Position numbers and translations under genes: made by a program
The notes under the pieces: generated by a model
What the model was told of the DNA's origin: nothing
The model's database searches: none
Seen by the model: the letters and a program-made list of their open reading frames with translations, nothing else
NCBI GenBank assembly: GCA_964016885.1
Contig: OZ024742.1
Coordinates: 7,193,662-7,257,661, forward strand
Source of the DNA: Eledone cirrhosa
Taxonomy: Eukaryota > Mollusca > Cephalopoda > Octopoda > Eledonidae
DNA length: 64,000 nt
Direction of reading: 5' to 3'
Part shown: piece after piece, positions 44,742 to 56,440 of the stretch
Layout: every line of letters begins with the position of its first letter
How positions within the stretch are numbered: position 1 is the first letter of the stretch

Positions 44742-47090
44742 TATTTCTGTTTACTTACAGTAGTAATAATCCCTTATATTTCTGTTTCCTTACAGTAGTA
44801 ATAATCCCTTATATTTCTGTTCACTTACAGTAGTAATGATCCCTTATATTTCTGTTTACTTACAGTAGTAATAATCCCATATATTTCTGTTCAACTACAG
44901 TAGTAATAATCCCTTATATTTCTGTTTACTTACAGCAGTAATAATCCCTTATATTTCTGTTTCCTTACAGTAGTAATAATCCCTTATATTTCTGTTCACT
45001 TACAGAAGTAATAATCCCTTATATTTCTGTTCAACTGCAGTAGTAATAATCCCTTTTATTTCTGTTCACTTACAATAGTAATAATACCTTATATTGCTGT
45101 TCACTTACAGTAGTAATAATCCCTTATATTTTTGTTCACTTAGAGTAGTAATAATCCCTTATATTTCTGTTCACTTACAGTAGTAATAATCCCTTCTATT
45201 CTGTTCACTTACAGTAGTAATAATCCCTTATATTTCTGTTCACTTACAGTAGTAATAATCCCTTTTATTTCTGTTCACTTACAGTAGTAATAATCCCTTC
45301 TATTTCTGTTCACTTACAGTAGTAATAATCCCTTATATTTCTGTTCACTTACAGAAGTAATAATCCCTTATATTTCTGTTCACTTACAGAAGTAATAATC
45401 CCTTATATTTCTGTTCACTTACAGTAGTAATAATCCCTTTTATTTCTGTTCACTTACAGAAGTAATAATCCCTTATATTTCTGTTCACTTACAGTAGTAA
45501 TAATCACTTATATTTCTGTTCACTTACAGAAGTAATAATCCCTTATATTTCTGTTCACTTACAGTAGTAATAATCCTTATATTTCTGTTCAACTACAGTA
45601 GTAATAATCCCTTATATTTCTGTTTACTTACAGTAGTAATAATCCATTATATTTCTGTTTCCTTACAGTAGTAATAATCCCTTATATTTCTGTTCACTTA
45701 CAGAAGTAATAATCCCTTATATTTTTGTTTACTTACAGTAGTAATAATCCCTTATATTTCTGTTCACTTACAGTAGTAATAATCCCTTATATTTCTGTTC
45801 ACTTACAGAAGTAATAATCCCTTATATTTCTGTTAACTTACAGTAGTAATAATCTCTTATATTTCTGTTCACTTACAGTAGTAATAATCCCTTATATTTC
45901 TGTTTACTTACAGCAGTAATAATCCCTTATATTTCTGTTCACTTACAGAAGTAATAATCCCTTATATTTCTGTTAACTTACAGTAGTAATAATCCCTTAT
46001 ATTTCTGTTCACTTACAGTAGTAATAATCCCTTATATTTCTGTTCACTTACAGAAGTAATAATCCCTTATATTTCTGTTAACTTACAGTAGTAATAATCT
46101 CTTATATTTCTGTTCACTTACAGTAGTAATAATCCCTTATATTTCTGTTCACTTACAGTAGTAATAATCCCTTATATTTCTGTTCACTTACAGTAGTAAT
46201 AATCCCTTATATTTCTGTTCACTTACAGAAGTAATAATCCCTTATATTTCTGTTAACTTACAGTAGTAATAATCTCTTATATTTCTGTTCATTTACAGTA
46301 GTAATAATCCCTTCTATTTCTGTTCACTTACAGTAGTAATAATCCCTTCTATTTCTGTTCACTTACAGTGGTAATAATCCCTATATTTCTGTTCATTTAC
46401 AGTAGTAATAATCCCTTATATTTCTGTTCACTTACAGTAGTAATAATCCCTTATATTTCTGTTCAACTGCAGTAGTAATAATCCCTTTTATTTCTGTTCA
46501 CTTACAATAGTAATAATCCCTTATATTGCTGTTCACTTACAGTAGTAATAATCCCTTATATTTCTGTTCTCTTACAGTAGTAATAATCCTTATATTTCTG
46601 TTCACTTACAGAAGTAATAATCCCTTATATTTCTCTTCACATACAGTAGTAATAATCCCCTATATTTCTGTTCAGTTACAATAGTAATAATCCCTTATAT
46701 TTCTGTTCACTTACAATAGTAATAATCCCTTATATTTCTGTTCACTTACAGTAGTAATAATCCCTTATATTTCTGTTCACTTACAGTAGTAATAATCCCT
46801 TATATTTCTGTTCACTTACAGTAGTAATAATCCCTTATATTTCTGTTCACTTACAGTAGTAATAATCCCTTATATTTCTGTTCACTTACAGTAGTAATAA
46901 TCCCTTATATTTCTGTTCACTTACAGTAGTAATAATCCCTTATATTTCTGTTCACTTACAGTAGTAATAATCCCTTATATTTCTGTTCACTTACAGAAGT
47001 AATAATCCCTTATATTTCTGTTCACTTACAGTAGTAATAATCGCTTCTATTTATGTTCTCCTACTGTAGTAATAATTAGTTTATATTTCT
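44741..47090 (+). repeat. 35-bp satellite array, about 67 copies
   Basis: A head-to-tail 35-bp monomer containing ATATTTCTGTTCACTTACAG and TAGTAATAATCCCTT. Typical variants are CAGAAGTAAT for CAGTAGTAAT, TTTACTTACAG or TTAACTTACAG for TTCACTTACAG, and CTTTTATTT or CTTCTATTT for CTTATATTT. Occasional units are 34 bp. There are stops in all frames, so it is non-coding. It starts exactly where the second 138-bp repeat ends and decays after 47,040. There are no unique spacers, so it is not a CRISPR-like array. Confidence 0.97.
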
Positions 47091-47535
47091 TAACTATAAA
47101 TTAGGATTTAATTATTTCGGGTTAAATGGTTACCTTTGATTTGATGTTAAAAACACATGCAATGATTAACATGGAAATACTTGTCGCTGATTAATAAATA
47201 TAATTTCAAACATATATTTAATATTTGTGAGATAACATGTTCGTAATGTTTCTAATGCCAAGTAATTACTCACACACTCACACACACTTACACACTGACA
47301 CACACACAGTCACGAATACACACACACTTACACACTGAACACACACACACTTAAACACATGAAAACGCACACAGTCACAAACACACGCACCCTTACACAC
47401 ATGAACACACCCGCACATACACACAGGCAGTCACAGACATACGGACACACAAACCCTCACACACACACACACGAACACACCCGCACATACACAGAGGCAC
47501 AGGAATAGAAATACACACACACTCACATACACACA
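47091..47535 (+). repeat. AT-rich stretch then CA-rich microsatellite
   Basis: 47,091-47,265 is AT-rich with no feature I recognise. From about 47,270 to 47,535 the sequence is a degenerate (CA)n tract interrupted by CTTACA, GTCACA and GAACAC units. No gene. Confidence 0.8.
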
Positions 47536-48118
47536 TATCATCATCATCCTCATCATCGTTTAACGTCCATCTTCCACGCTAGCATGGATTAGACGGTTTT
47601 GTTCCATCTGATGCGGGAATGGCCGGGAGACCGTTTCTCGCTCGTACAGAAGTGTCTCTAGCAGGTTTTTTACAGCTGGATGCCCTTCCTAACAGCAACC
47701 ACATTTATAGTGTGGACTGGGAGCCTTTTTACCGTGTCTCCTACACGACCACCTTACAACAGTGTGGATTGTTGTGTGGACACAGTAGACGGAAATGGGA
47801 TGATGGGGTAGGGTGTGTGGGGTGGAGTGTATATTGGATTAAGGGGTGCCTACTGACTTTAGGTCTGTATGCAATGGTAGTTGGGTCTTCCGTAAAACTG
47901 CATGGCGCCAATGATCTTGATCCAGTGACATTGTCTTAGAGATGTGTAAGTCAGCAAGGTCGGATTTTATCACCTCGTCCCATGTTTTTCTTGGTCTACC
48001 CACTCCGTAGCTTCCATCAATTTTCATTGGTCTGCACTTGTTTATACGGCTGACGTCCTTCATATGTATAACATGGCCATACCAACGCAATCTCCTATCC
48101 AGAACACAACATTTGATA
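47536..48118 (-). mobile_element. 3' end of an RTE-like LINE, 5'-truncated, minus strand
   Basis: Read on the minus strand from about 48,111 to 47,841 there is an open frame with LDRRLRWYGHVIHM, then GVGRPRKTWDEVI and DLADLHISKTMSLDQDHWR. This is the RLRWFGHV...GRPRKTW...W+ signature found at the C-terminus of RTE- and related-class LINE proteins, after the RT domain. Only the last 90 or so codons remain. Downstream on that strand is about 300 bp of 3' UTR ending in GTTAAACGATGATGAGGATG, that is, a GAT-repeat tail. On the + strand this appears as CATCATCATCCTCATCATCG followed by TTTAACGTCC, a tail I associate with octopus genomes. The frame up to the start codon at 48,228 is not LINE-like. 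Confidence 0.75.
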
Positions 48119-49027
48119 TATATATGTAACTTTGATAACTTTGATAGATTTTGGCCAGTATTGGCCCAAGCCATGTATTTATAAATACATATACACATAT
48201 TCATTTGCATTTGCTTATATACGCACATATATAGGCACGTATAGAAATCTATATACAGTCCCGTTGATAATCCTTATTCAATGACATGCTCCACTAAGAA
48301 CATTTACATCAATAAGTCACAAGTATAGAGTTCAATCTACGAGGCCTATAGTGCCATTGTTTGATGGTGACAATGTCTAAATATCTGCCATTGATATATA
48401 AATTAATATCTCTTGTTTCGATACATGTTAGTGTGGTAATTTAAACAAAATCTAAATATTGTCTTTGTCTAATACAAACCGAAATCATAGACATTGTTCA
48501 ATCTCTTCACCTTGGCGAAAAGGATTTCCAGTTGTTCAGCATCACCGAGATGGCAAGGTTGTACTCTTTGTAAATATTTTAATGTGGGATCTCGAAGGAA
48601 AGTGACTGTTTACTGTGTGTCTTGAATAATCTTTATTACCTAAAATATAACTTGTGGTCTTAGCACAGTTGAATTGGAAAACAGAGGAGCGGAGAAAGGA
48701 CCCGATTGAATATAATCTGCTTCCAATAGGAAATTATATTCAAATAATCGGTCATCTTGTCCATGCTGGTGGAAAGGATTTCCAAGGCTTCAACCATCAC
48801 AACCATCACATTCTCTCTCATAACATATTTTACGTACTGAACCAATAAGTATTGATCACCAATAACAGATACGAGTTGTTTCTGATCTATATTTTCTGAT
48901 CCACCAATGTTTCAGTTTATATTATTAATATTCCAATGAAATGTCTAATGACGAGATCTACTTGTTAGACACCAACTTTTCTTTCTCCACCTCATTTCCT
49001 CTCTTTAGCCATCTTTATACACATATC
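48119..49027. other. No recognisable gene or repeat
   Basis: AT-rich unique-looking sequence. Short open frames on both strands between 48,650 and 48,850 lack any motif I recognise and overlap each other antisense. I see nothing else. Confidence 0.5.
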
Positions 49028-49202
<175 letters not shown>

Positions 49203-49451
49203 AGCTGTCTAAACGTATTGTTATAACTCTGGGGTATTATTCTCCATCGAGTGCTAAGCTGCATTCCGAATCTGCGTTCGTTAGCTTAGCCGCAGCCTAA
49301 AACTTCGTTAATGCTGTACTAAAATGTGTATATATATATACGCATATATATATATATATACACACACTCTACGATAGTCACGTCTCAAACGTTAAAGTAA
49401 TATATTTCTTCAATCTACTATATCGCTTGCTTTGTTATCTCTGTTTACTTT

Positions 49452-50186
<735 letters not shown>

Positions 50187-50221
<35 letters not shown>
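50187..50221 (+). repeat. (TA)n microsatellite at the left edge of the Penelope-like element
   Basis: TA run of about 17 units that ends exactly where the left inverted repeat of the next element starts. A TA run also lies beyond the right end (53,954-53,997). Confidence 0.9.
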
Positions 50222-50226
<5 letters not shown>

Positions 50227-50313
50227 TGAAAAAGAACAAAGGAACTATTATGACATTATAACAAGTTTATTGCCGACAGCCGTTTCGTCCGACCCCATGG
50301 TGGGACTTATCAA
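50222..50313 (-). repeat. Left 92-bp inverted terminal repeat (ribozyme on minus strand)
   Basis: Exact reverse complement of 53,756-53,847. On the minus strand it starts with TTGATAAGTCCCACC, so it opens precisely at the first core nucleotide of the hammerhead-like fold and lacks the 5' strand of stem I. The adjoining sequence (CTTCCTA on the minus strand) does not pair with GGCAATAA, so this copy should not fold fully by itself. Confidence 0.9.
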
Positions 50314-51373
50314 TAGGAAGTTAGATAAGAACAGCAACACTCGCAACGCAGACACGGACAGGGCCCGCACGCCTGGTAAGCGCTATGCCGCCCCGAGCAA
50401 GTCCAACAGTGAAAACGGGGGACAGAGGCCTAGGAGACTTGAGACCAACGCACATACCACTGGGTGTACAGCAACCACACCTGGTGGAACCAGTAATAAT
50501 ATAGACGAAGAGAGGGCAAACTACATAGGGGATAGGAAATGCAGTGGAAGGAATAGAAGACGTGATAGTACCTTCTTTAACCCGCCCTTCAACTCTAATG
50601 TTACTACAGACCTCCCCAAATCTTTTTTCTCTTTAATAGATAAGAACTTCCCCCAGGGTAGTAGGTACGGTAGTGTCATCAATAAGAATACTGTCAAGCT
50701 ATCGTACTCTACAACCCCTAATCTGGCCTCACACCTAGCTAAGACCAATAAGAGTAAGATCAAAGAGGGACTTAAGGCCATCCGAAATAGTGAACCACGC
50801 CAGCACACACGACAACACGGGACCAACCCACTGAGTGAAAGACCCAGGGGGATATTAGGCAATAGAACCGGTCCCATTAGGCAGCCCCGCGGCCGCTTGG
50901 AGGGACATGCACCCCTGATTGAGGGGCATGTCCCTACTAAAGAGTGTAATTGCAGAAAGAAGGACAAATGCCCACTAGCTGGACACTGCCTTATCAGGAA
51001 CGTGGTATATGCTTGTAACGTAACCACAGGCACGTATACTAAGACGTACGTAGGATCAACCGCTAATGAGTTCAAGACGAGGTTCAACGCCCACCAGCAT
51101 AGCTTCCGTTATGAGAAGCTTAAAAATACCACGTCGTTAGCGGGGCATATACATAGCTTAAAACAAACAAAAACCCCCTACACACTCAGCTGGAGATGCC
51201 TTACTAAGGCTCCTCCATATAGCTCGTTGAGCAGGTGTTGTAGCCTGTGCCTATCTGAATCTCATGCCATAGTATTCTCAGGGCTCAACTTGCTCAACAG
51301 GAGATCAGAAATCTTCTCGTCCTGCCCCCATACCATACTTAGCTCTTTCTTTTTCTTCAGACCGGACACATAG
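50314..51373 (+). pseudogene. Penelope-like protein, C-terminal fragment with GIY-YIG endonuclease
   Basis: Open to a stop at 51,371-51,373. The ATG at 50,270 lies inside the inverted repeat, so the true protein fragment starts at the junction, 50,314. The first 95 or so residues are polar linker. FFSLIDKNFPQGSRYG, NTVKLSYSTTPNLASHL follows, the segment that lies between RT and endonuclease in Penelope proteins. Next come a Cys-rich CNCRKKDKCPLAGHC knuckle and the endonuclease: VVYACNV (GIY-like strand), KTYVGSTANEFKTRFNAHQ (YIG-like strand and catalytic Arg), and RCCSLCLSESHAIV with the conserved Glu, then LLNRRSEIFSSCPH. The GIY motif is a variant, as in other Penelope proteins. RT is missing upstream. 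The frame is intact, with no internal stop, so the truncated copy is young. An endonuclease-only domestication cannot be excluded but nothing supports it. Confidence 0.82.
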
Positions 51374-52690
51374 CCATGACACCACCCAGTCCTGCACGTG
51401 GCGGCCCCGCTGGCGTACAGGGTGCTCTGTGGTAACCCCGGCCGCATGGTGCCTCGGCTCCCCGATTGGCGATGGGGACTCTGGTGAGGAACAGACGACC
51501 CTGTGTCCCAATTGCCAACCTGGGATTGGTGGCAGCAATGCCTGCGATGCAGGACATCGTGAGGGCCTGGAACCACGTTGACTAATCTGAGAGGGTGCCG
51601 TCGGAGATGTATGTCAACAAACTCGAGAACTGCCTGGGGAAACAGTAACAAAACACCCAATATGGCGGCCGCTCCCTGCCTATAGCAACTCACCCCCACC
51701 CTCTCCCCTAGTAAACCCCCGCCCAAATAGATGCCCCCCCCCATTCTTTTGAGCTGGTTCTTTATTATCAGTGATTAGTTCTTTACTAATAGGAATTTTT
51801 TTTGTATTTCACCACGGTCGACATAATGGGCTTGGAGAGTTGACTCCCTTGAAGTCTGACCACTCGATAAGTTAGGGGTTGTGCCCCTTGATCAGGGGTG
51901 TGTGTAGCTGGTCTACCTGCTGTCTGCTACTACCCGAGACTGGACACGGTCGTAGCCACAGGCCAGCGCGTGCGCGATAGCATAGAATGTATATTTTCTG
52001 CTGGTCACCCCGTGTAATATGATACCCTAAGATTCCATGCTTGAGATTCACCGAAGCATGCGCAGTCTTAACCGGGAGATGACATGCGAACTTGAAAATA
52101 CCACAAGCGAGACCCTCTGGATAACGTAGACGCAGGACCATACCCGCAAATACATACCCTGATCTGTCTTGAATATACAGGGCTGACGGAATATGGATAG
52201 CACGACCACCATCTAAGCTGAGAACGACCCATACAGCAAACAAAGAGAGGACAGCCCTTCGATTTTGACCAGTCGCGTGTGGACTTGGAGTTCGTAATAT
52301 ACCACCCCAGTCAAATCCACACTGGTTTTTTTAACGATATAGCATGTGGACCAATACATCATGCGTGGCGAAACCTTGGACTTAGAACCAACAGGCTCGT
52401 CTATCGCGAAAGCGTTCAACCCCTGAAACTAAAGGATCGAACGGACCACATCCGGTAACCACTGGCTATTAGATCCACAGGTACATCTCCCAGAGAGTCC
52501 ACGCAGATAATAGTGAACCCCAGGTGATCTATGAACGTTTAAACAGGACCAGCTGCGCCTGGAGCTATGCAGATGACTGCTTACGCCTAGTGGATATCGT
52601 GCCTGGAGCTGTGCAGGGGACTGCATAGGCAGAATGGATATCGCGCCCACACGGTCACCAGTAATGTTCATCCTGTTATATTTTTGCAAT
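51374..52690. other. GC-richer non-coding segment of the Penelope-like element
   Basis: This region is less AT-rich than its surroundings, and composition changes sharply at about 52,690. Open frames exist on the minus strand (51,872-52,243, 52,213-52,419 and 52,429-52,689; the last two share a frame separated by one stop), but I recognise no domain. Within it, 52,557-52,643 is a tandem duplication of about 43 bp (GCCTGGAGCT...GGATATCG twice). It may be the element's 3' UTR or an older insertion. Confidence 0.45.
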
Positions 52691-53755
52691 AATTTTATGA
52701 TAATTATGTAATGATTTTGCGATAATTTTATGATAATTTGATAGTTTTGTAATGATTTTGTGGTAATTTTGTGATGATTTGATAATTTTGTAATGATTTT
52801 GTGGTAATTTTGTAATGATTTTGTAATAATTTTTAATCCTGTATCAATAATTTTAGAATGTTTTTTTGTGATATTACAGGGTTAGATCACGGAAGCTACC
52901 TTGTACCTTCTTAAGGATACATTTTATGATTATTGCCTTTTTGCTTATGTATTTTCTTAGTTACCACTTTCTTTAATCTTGCCCAACTTGATAAACTCCT
53001 TGAATTGCTCCCTTATTAAATTGCTTAAATTGCTTAGATTATTGTACCTATTATGCCTAAGTTGTATCTGTTGAAGCAGCCCTTTGAAAATTCCTCGGAT
53101 ATCCCAAATACCGTAATTTTTAATTTTTAACTTTTAATGTATAATTTTCCTCAATTCGTTTTTATATTTATCCTCAAAGGCTCTCTAAAATTTTAATTCT
53201 TCGAAGGGTCTCTCGGAAGAAGTTCCTATTGGAAATAGTAAAGGGGCCTTTTCTGAGGGATTTATGGAAGGCTCTCTGAATTAACCTCTAATTGATTAGT
53301 TTCTTTCAACCTAGTTTTCAATTCAGTTTTCTGAATTTTGTAAACGTGATCTCGGGGGAAGGTTTTTTTCTTTGGGGAAAAATTTTTTTTCTCTAGAAGA
53401 AATTTAATAGGAACTCTATATATTTTTTAGGGAAACTTTATATTTTTATTTTCTTATTTTATTAGCCTCTTAATTTTCTTCTAGACTAATAGGTGTATTG
53501 GAGCCTGTAAGCTTTATGCACTCATTGAGGGATTTTCTGAGGTGCTTCTACGGGACCCCAAGTCTCTTGGTTTAATGTTGATGCGTGAATTATATATTTT
53601 TGTCTAATTTTTAAACTTCAATCCCTGACCCCGACAACTAATATAAAAGAGCCCCCCTTAAAGCGGAGTTGCTGATGTATACAACAATTTCAAACTGCTA
53701 GCCTTGAGTGATACGTTGATGTAAACAATGATCTTGCAATCACATGTTATATGCC
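52690..53755. other. AT-rich 3' region of the Penelope-like element with short tandem repeats
   Basis: 52,690-52,850 is a degenerate repeat of TTTTGTAATGATTTTGTGGT-like units of about 20-35 bp. The rest to 53,755 is AT-rich with recurring AAGGCTCTCTGAA/AAGGGTCTCTCGGAA-like pieces. I see no coding frame and no gene. Confidence 0.55.
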
Positions 53756-53806
53756 TTGATAAGTCCCACCATGGGGTCGGACGAAACGGCTGTCGGCAAT
53801 AAACTT
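53747..53806 (+). ncRNA. Hammerhead-ribozyme-like fold (type I, minimal stem III)
   Basis: The parts occur in order: TTATATGCC (stem I 5' strand, 53,747-53,755), TTGATAA (core, 53,756-53,762), GTCC...GGAC (stem II, 53,763-53,766 with 53,779-53,782), GAAA (53,783-53,786), a tiny hairpin CGGCTG (stem III), then T-C with predicted cleavage after C 53,794, and GGCAATAA (stem I 3' strand, 53,795-53,802). Stem I pairs over 8 bp with one bulged A. The canonical core CUGAUGA is here UUGAUAA, that is, C3 to U and G8 to A, which would preserve the 3-8 base pair. A minimal stem III is what is known for hammerheads in Penelope-like elements. Activity is unknown. Confidence 0.55.
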
Positions 53807-53847
53807 GTTATAATGTCATAATAGTTCCTTTGTTCTTTTTCACTAAT
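53756..53847 (+). repeat. Right 92-bp inverted terminal repeat
   Basis: Exact inverted copy of 50,222-50,313, ending in TTTTTCACTAAT. About 100 bp of further sequence (TTCTGCTCTGCGTATACGCA and on) separates it from the next TA tract. Confidence 0.92.
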
Positions 53848-53951
53848 ATTTCTGCTCTGCGTATACGCATAGAGCTTAACTAGCTACCGTCACATATTTG
53901 GTAAGTCAGACGTGATCATCGCGATTCACATACGTCCTACCATACATCTTA

Positions 53952-53953
<2 letters not shown>

Positions 53954-53997
<44 letters not shown>
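53954..53997 (+). repeat. (TA)n microsatellite
   Basis: About 22 TA units joining the right flank of the Penelope-like element to the next palindrome. Confidence 0.93.
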
Positions 53998-53998
<1 letters not shown>

Positions 53999-54256
53999 CT
54001 AGGAATTGATCAACATATATATAAATAAATATAAACATGAAAAATCACAGGAGATAATTTTTACAAACGTGTAACCACGCATGGCTAGTAGGTAACAAAT
54101 AAATAAAGTTAACTAAAGGTATATATTTTTGAAGTTCTAGTTAAATTTATTTATTTGTTACCTACTAGCCATGCGTGGTTACACGCTTGTAAAAATTATC
54201 TCCTGTGATTTTTCATGTTTACATTTATTTATATATATGTTGATCAATTCCTAGTT
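53997..54256. repeat. Large palindrome: 119-bp arms, 22-bp loop
   Basis: The left arm 53,997-54,115 and right arm 54,138-54,256 are near-perfect reverse complements, with only a few mismatches and the loop TTTTTGAAG in the middle. Arms contain CACGCATGGCTAGTAGGTAA and its complement. The right arm is also the beginning of a longer direct repeat (next entry), so the palindrome is an inverted partial copy of that repeat placed head to head. Confidence 0.9.
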
Positions 54257-54952
54257 ATTAAAATGCTCGTACTTACAAAGTCCTAGAGCTTATTTTCCGG
54301 GCGATATGGCGTATACCGTTAAGGAATGACACCCATAACTTTCGATTCTGATTGAATTCTTTTAATCTATCTTAATTTTGGATATAGATATATAATACTG
54401 CTCCTTAATTGTAGAGCTAACTCTGTTGAAGGGAATTGACTGCTATTTCTAGTTGTCGAATACCTATTCACGCCACTGAAACGAAACCGCTGTGATGTGT
54501 AATATCAACACGTGGTAACGGCCAGTTTAAGATTTTGACTCGAAGTGTAAACATGGATCGCTTGATATTGTTCTCCCTTGTTGATAATCCAATAATATCC
54601 ACTTTCCGTGACTTACCATCTGATTAATTGGTGAAATATATTTCTTTAATGAAATATATACAGGGAAGATTAATCATTAAAAGATATATATTTTTGAAGT
54701 TCTAGTTAACTTTATTTATTTGTTACCTACTAGCCATGCGTGGTTACACGCTTGTAAAAATTATCTCCTGTTATTTTTCATGTTTATATTTATATATATA
54801 TATGTTGATCAATTCCTAGTTATTAAAATGCTCGTACTTACAAACTTACAAAGTCCTAGAGCTTATTTTCCGGGCGATATGGTGCATTCCGTTAAGGAAT
54901 GACACCCATAATTTCGATTCTGATTGAATTCTTTTAATCTATCTTAATTTTG
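54119..54952 (+). mobile_element. Direct-repeat-flanked small element of unknown family
   Basis: 54,119-54,380 and 54,683-54,952 are about 90% or better direct repeats of about 265 bp (TTTTTGAAGTTCTAGTTAA at the start, CCGGGCGATATGG and ATCTATCTTAATTTTG at the end). The second has a small duplication ACTTACAAACTTACAA. Between them, 54,381-54,682 is about 300 bp of non-coding sequence. With the inverted partial copy on its left, the layout (inverted partial + direct + internal + direct) matches Penelope-type terminal structures. I found no hammerhead core and no protein in it. Confidence 0.65.
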
Positions 54953-55762
<810 letters not shown>

Positions 55763-55852
<90 letters not shown>

Positions 55853-55855
55853 GTA
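55763..55855 (+). repeat. Compound (TA)n-(TG)n microsatellite
   Basis: TA run to about 55,802, TG run to about 55,839, then TATG-rich sequence. Confidence 0.93.
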
Positions 55856-56315
55856 TGTATGCATATATGTAGAGAGACGAAGGAGAGAGTGATGGGGAGA
55901 TAAAAACTAGGAGAGAGAGAGAGAAAACACTTTACAACACATTATTATCTGGAGTTACCTTATTATTTTAATTAAGTAGATCATTATATATAGTTATATT
56001 CTACTCTTCAATATGGTGTACAGAATTATTTTATAACCAGTTATATTAAGAGACAGTAGAATCAAACAACTATTCAATATATTATATTTATAAGTAATTG
56101 ATCTAATTTACTGTCTCTAAATCATAACTAATGGTTTTGCCTCGAGTATGAAACAATTAACTAATTTATATATCAATATAAAGCTATTAAAATCAGTTCA
56201 GAAAAGATTTTAGGAAAAATATAAAAATAATGTTATATAATATACACCTGTCTTCATTAAGTTTTCAATAGTGATTTCATTTTCTAATAACTTTCAGTTC
56301 GTGTATGAGGATGGG
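55856..56315. other. AT-rich, nothing recognised
   Basis: A short GA-rich piece at about 55,870-55,926, then AT-rich sequence without a supported gene or repeat boundary. Confidence 0.5.
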
Positions 56316-56336
56316 TCTGGTGTGTGTGTGAGTGTG

Positions 56337-56380
<44 letters not shown>

Positions 56381-56440
56381 GTGAATATGTATTTGTGTAT
56401 GTGTGTGTGTGAATATGTGTGTGTGTGAATATGCGTGCCT
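56316..56440 (+). repeat. (TG)n microsatellite, interrupted
   Basis: TG repeats with GCGC and GAATAT interruptions. The minus-strand open frame full of THTHTH is an artefact. Confidence 0.92.

Larger units (their letters stand above)
50222..53847 (+). mobile_element. Penelope-like retroelement, 5'-truncated, with identical 92-bp inverted ends
   Basis: The unit is bounded by 50,222-50,313 and 53,756-53,847, which are exact reverse complements over 92 bp. Between them lies the C-terminal part of a Penelope-type protein with a GIY-YIG endonuclease on the + strand, and then about 2.4 kb of non-coding sequence. Penelope-like elements are known to end in terminal repeats that can be direct or inverted and to carry hammerhead ribozymes in them. 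The right copy folds that way here. The RT domain is absent, so this is a dead 5'-truncated copy. Perfect identity of the two ends suggests recent insertion or gene conversion. Confidence 0.8.

Noticed and set aside
44741..47090. CRISPR-like repeat array
   Set aside because: The units are contiguous 35-bp monomers without unique spacers, and the context is a eukaryotic repeat region.
47619..47939. Plus-strand open frame of 106 codons at 47.6-47.9 kb
   Set aside because: It lies antisense to the 3' UTR and end of the minus-strand LINE fragment, whose protein signature is clear.
48654..48848. Small open frames on both strands
   Set aside because: They overlap each other and lack motifs, splice signals or conservation evidence.
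51262..51744. Minus-strand open frame of 160 codons
   Set aside because: It overlaps the 3' end of the Penelope-like protein antisense and has no recognisable domain; the plus-strand GIY-YIG reading is clearly the real one.
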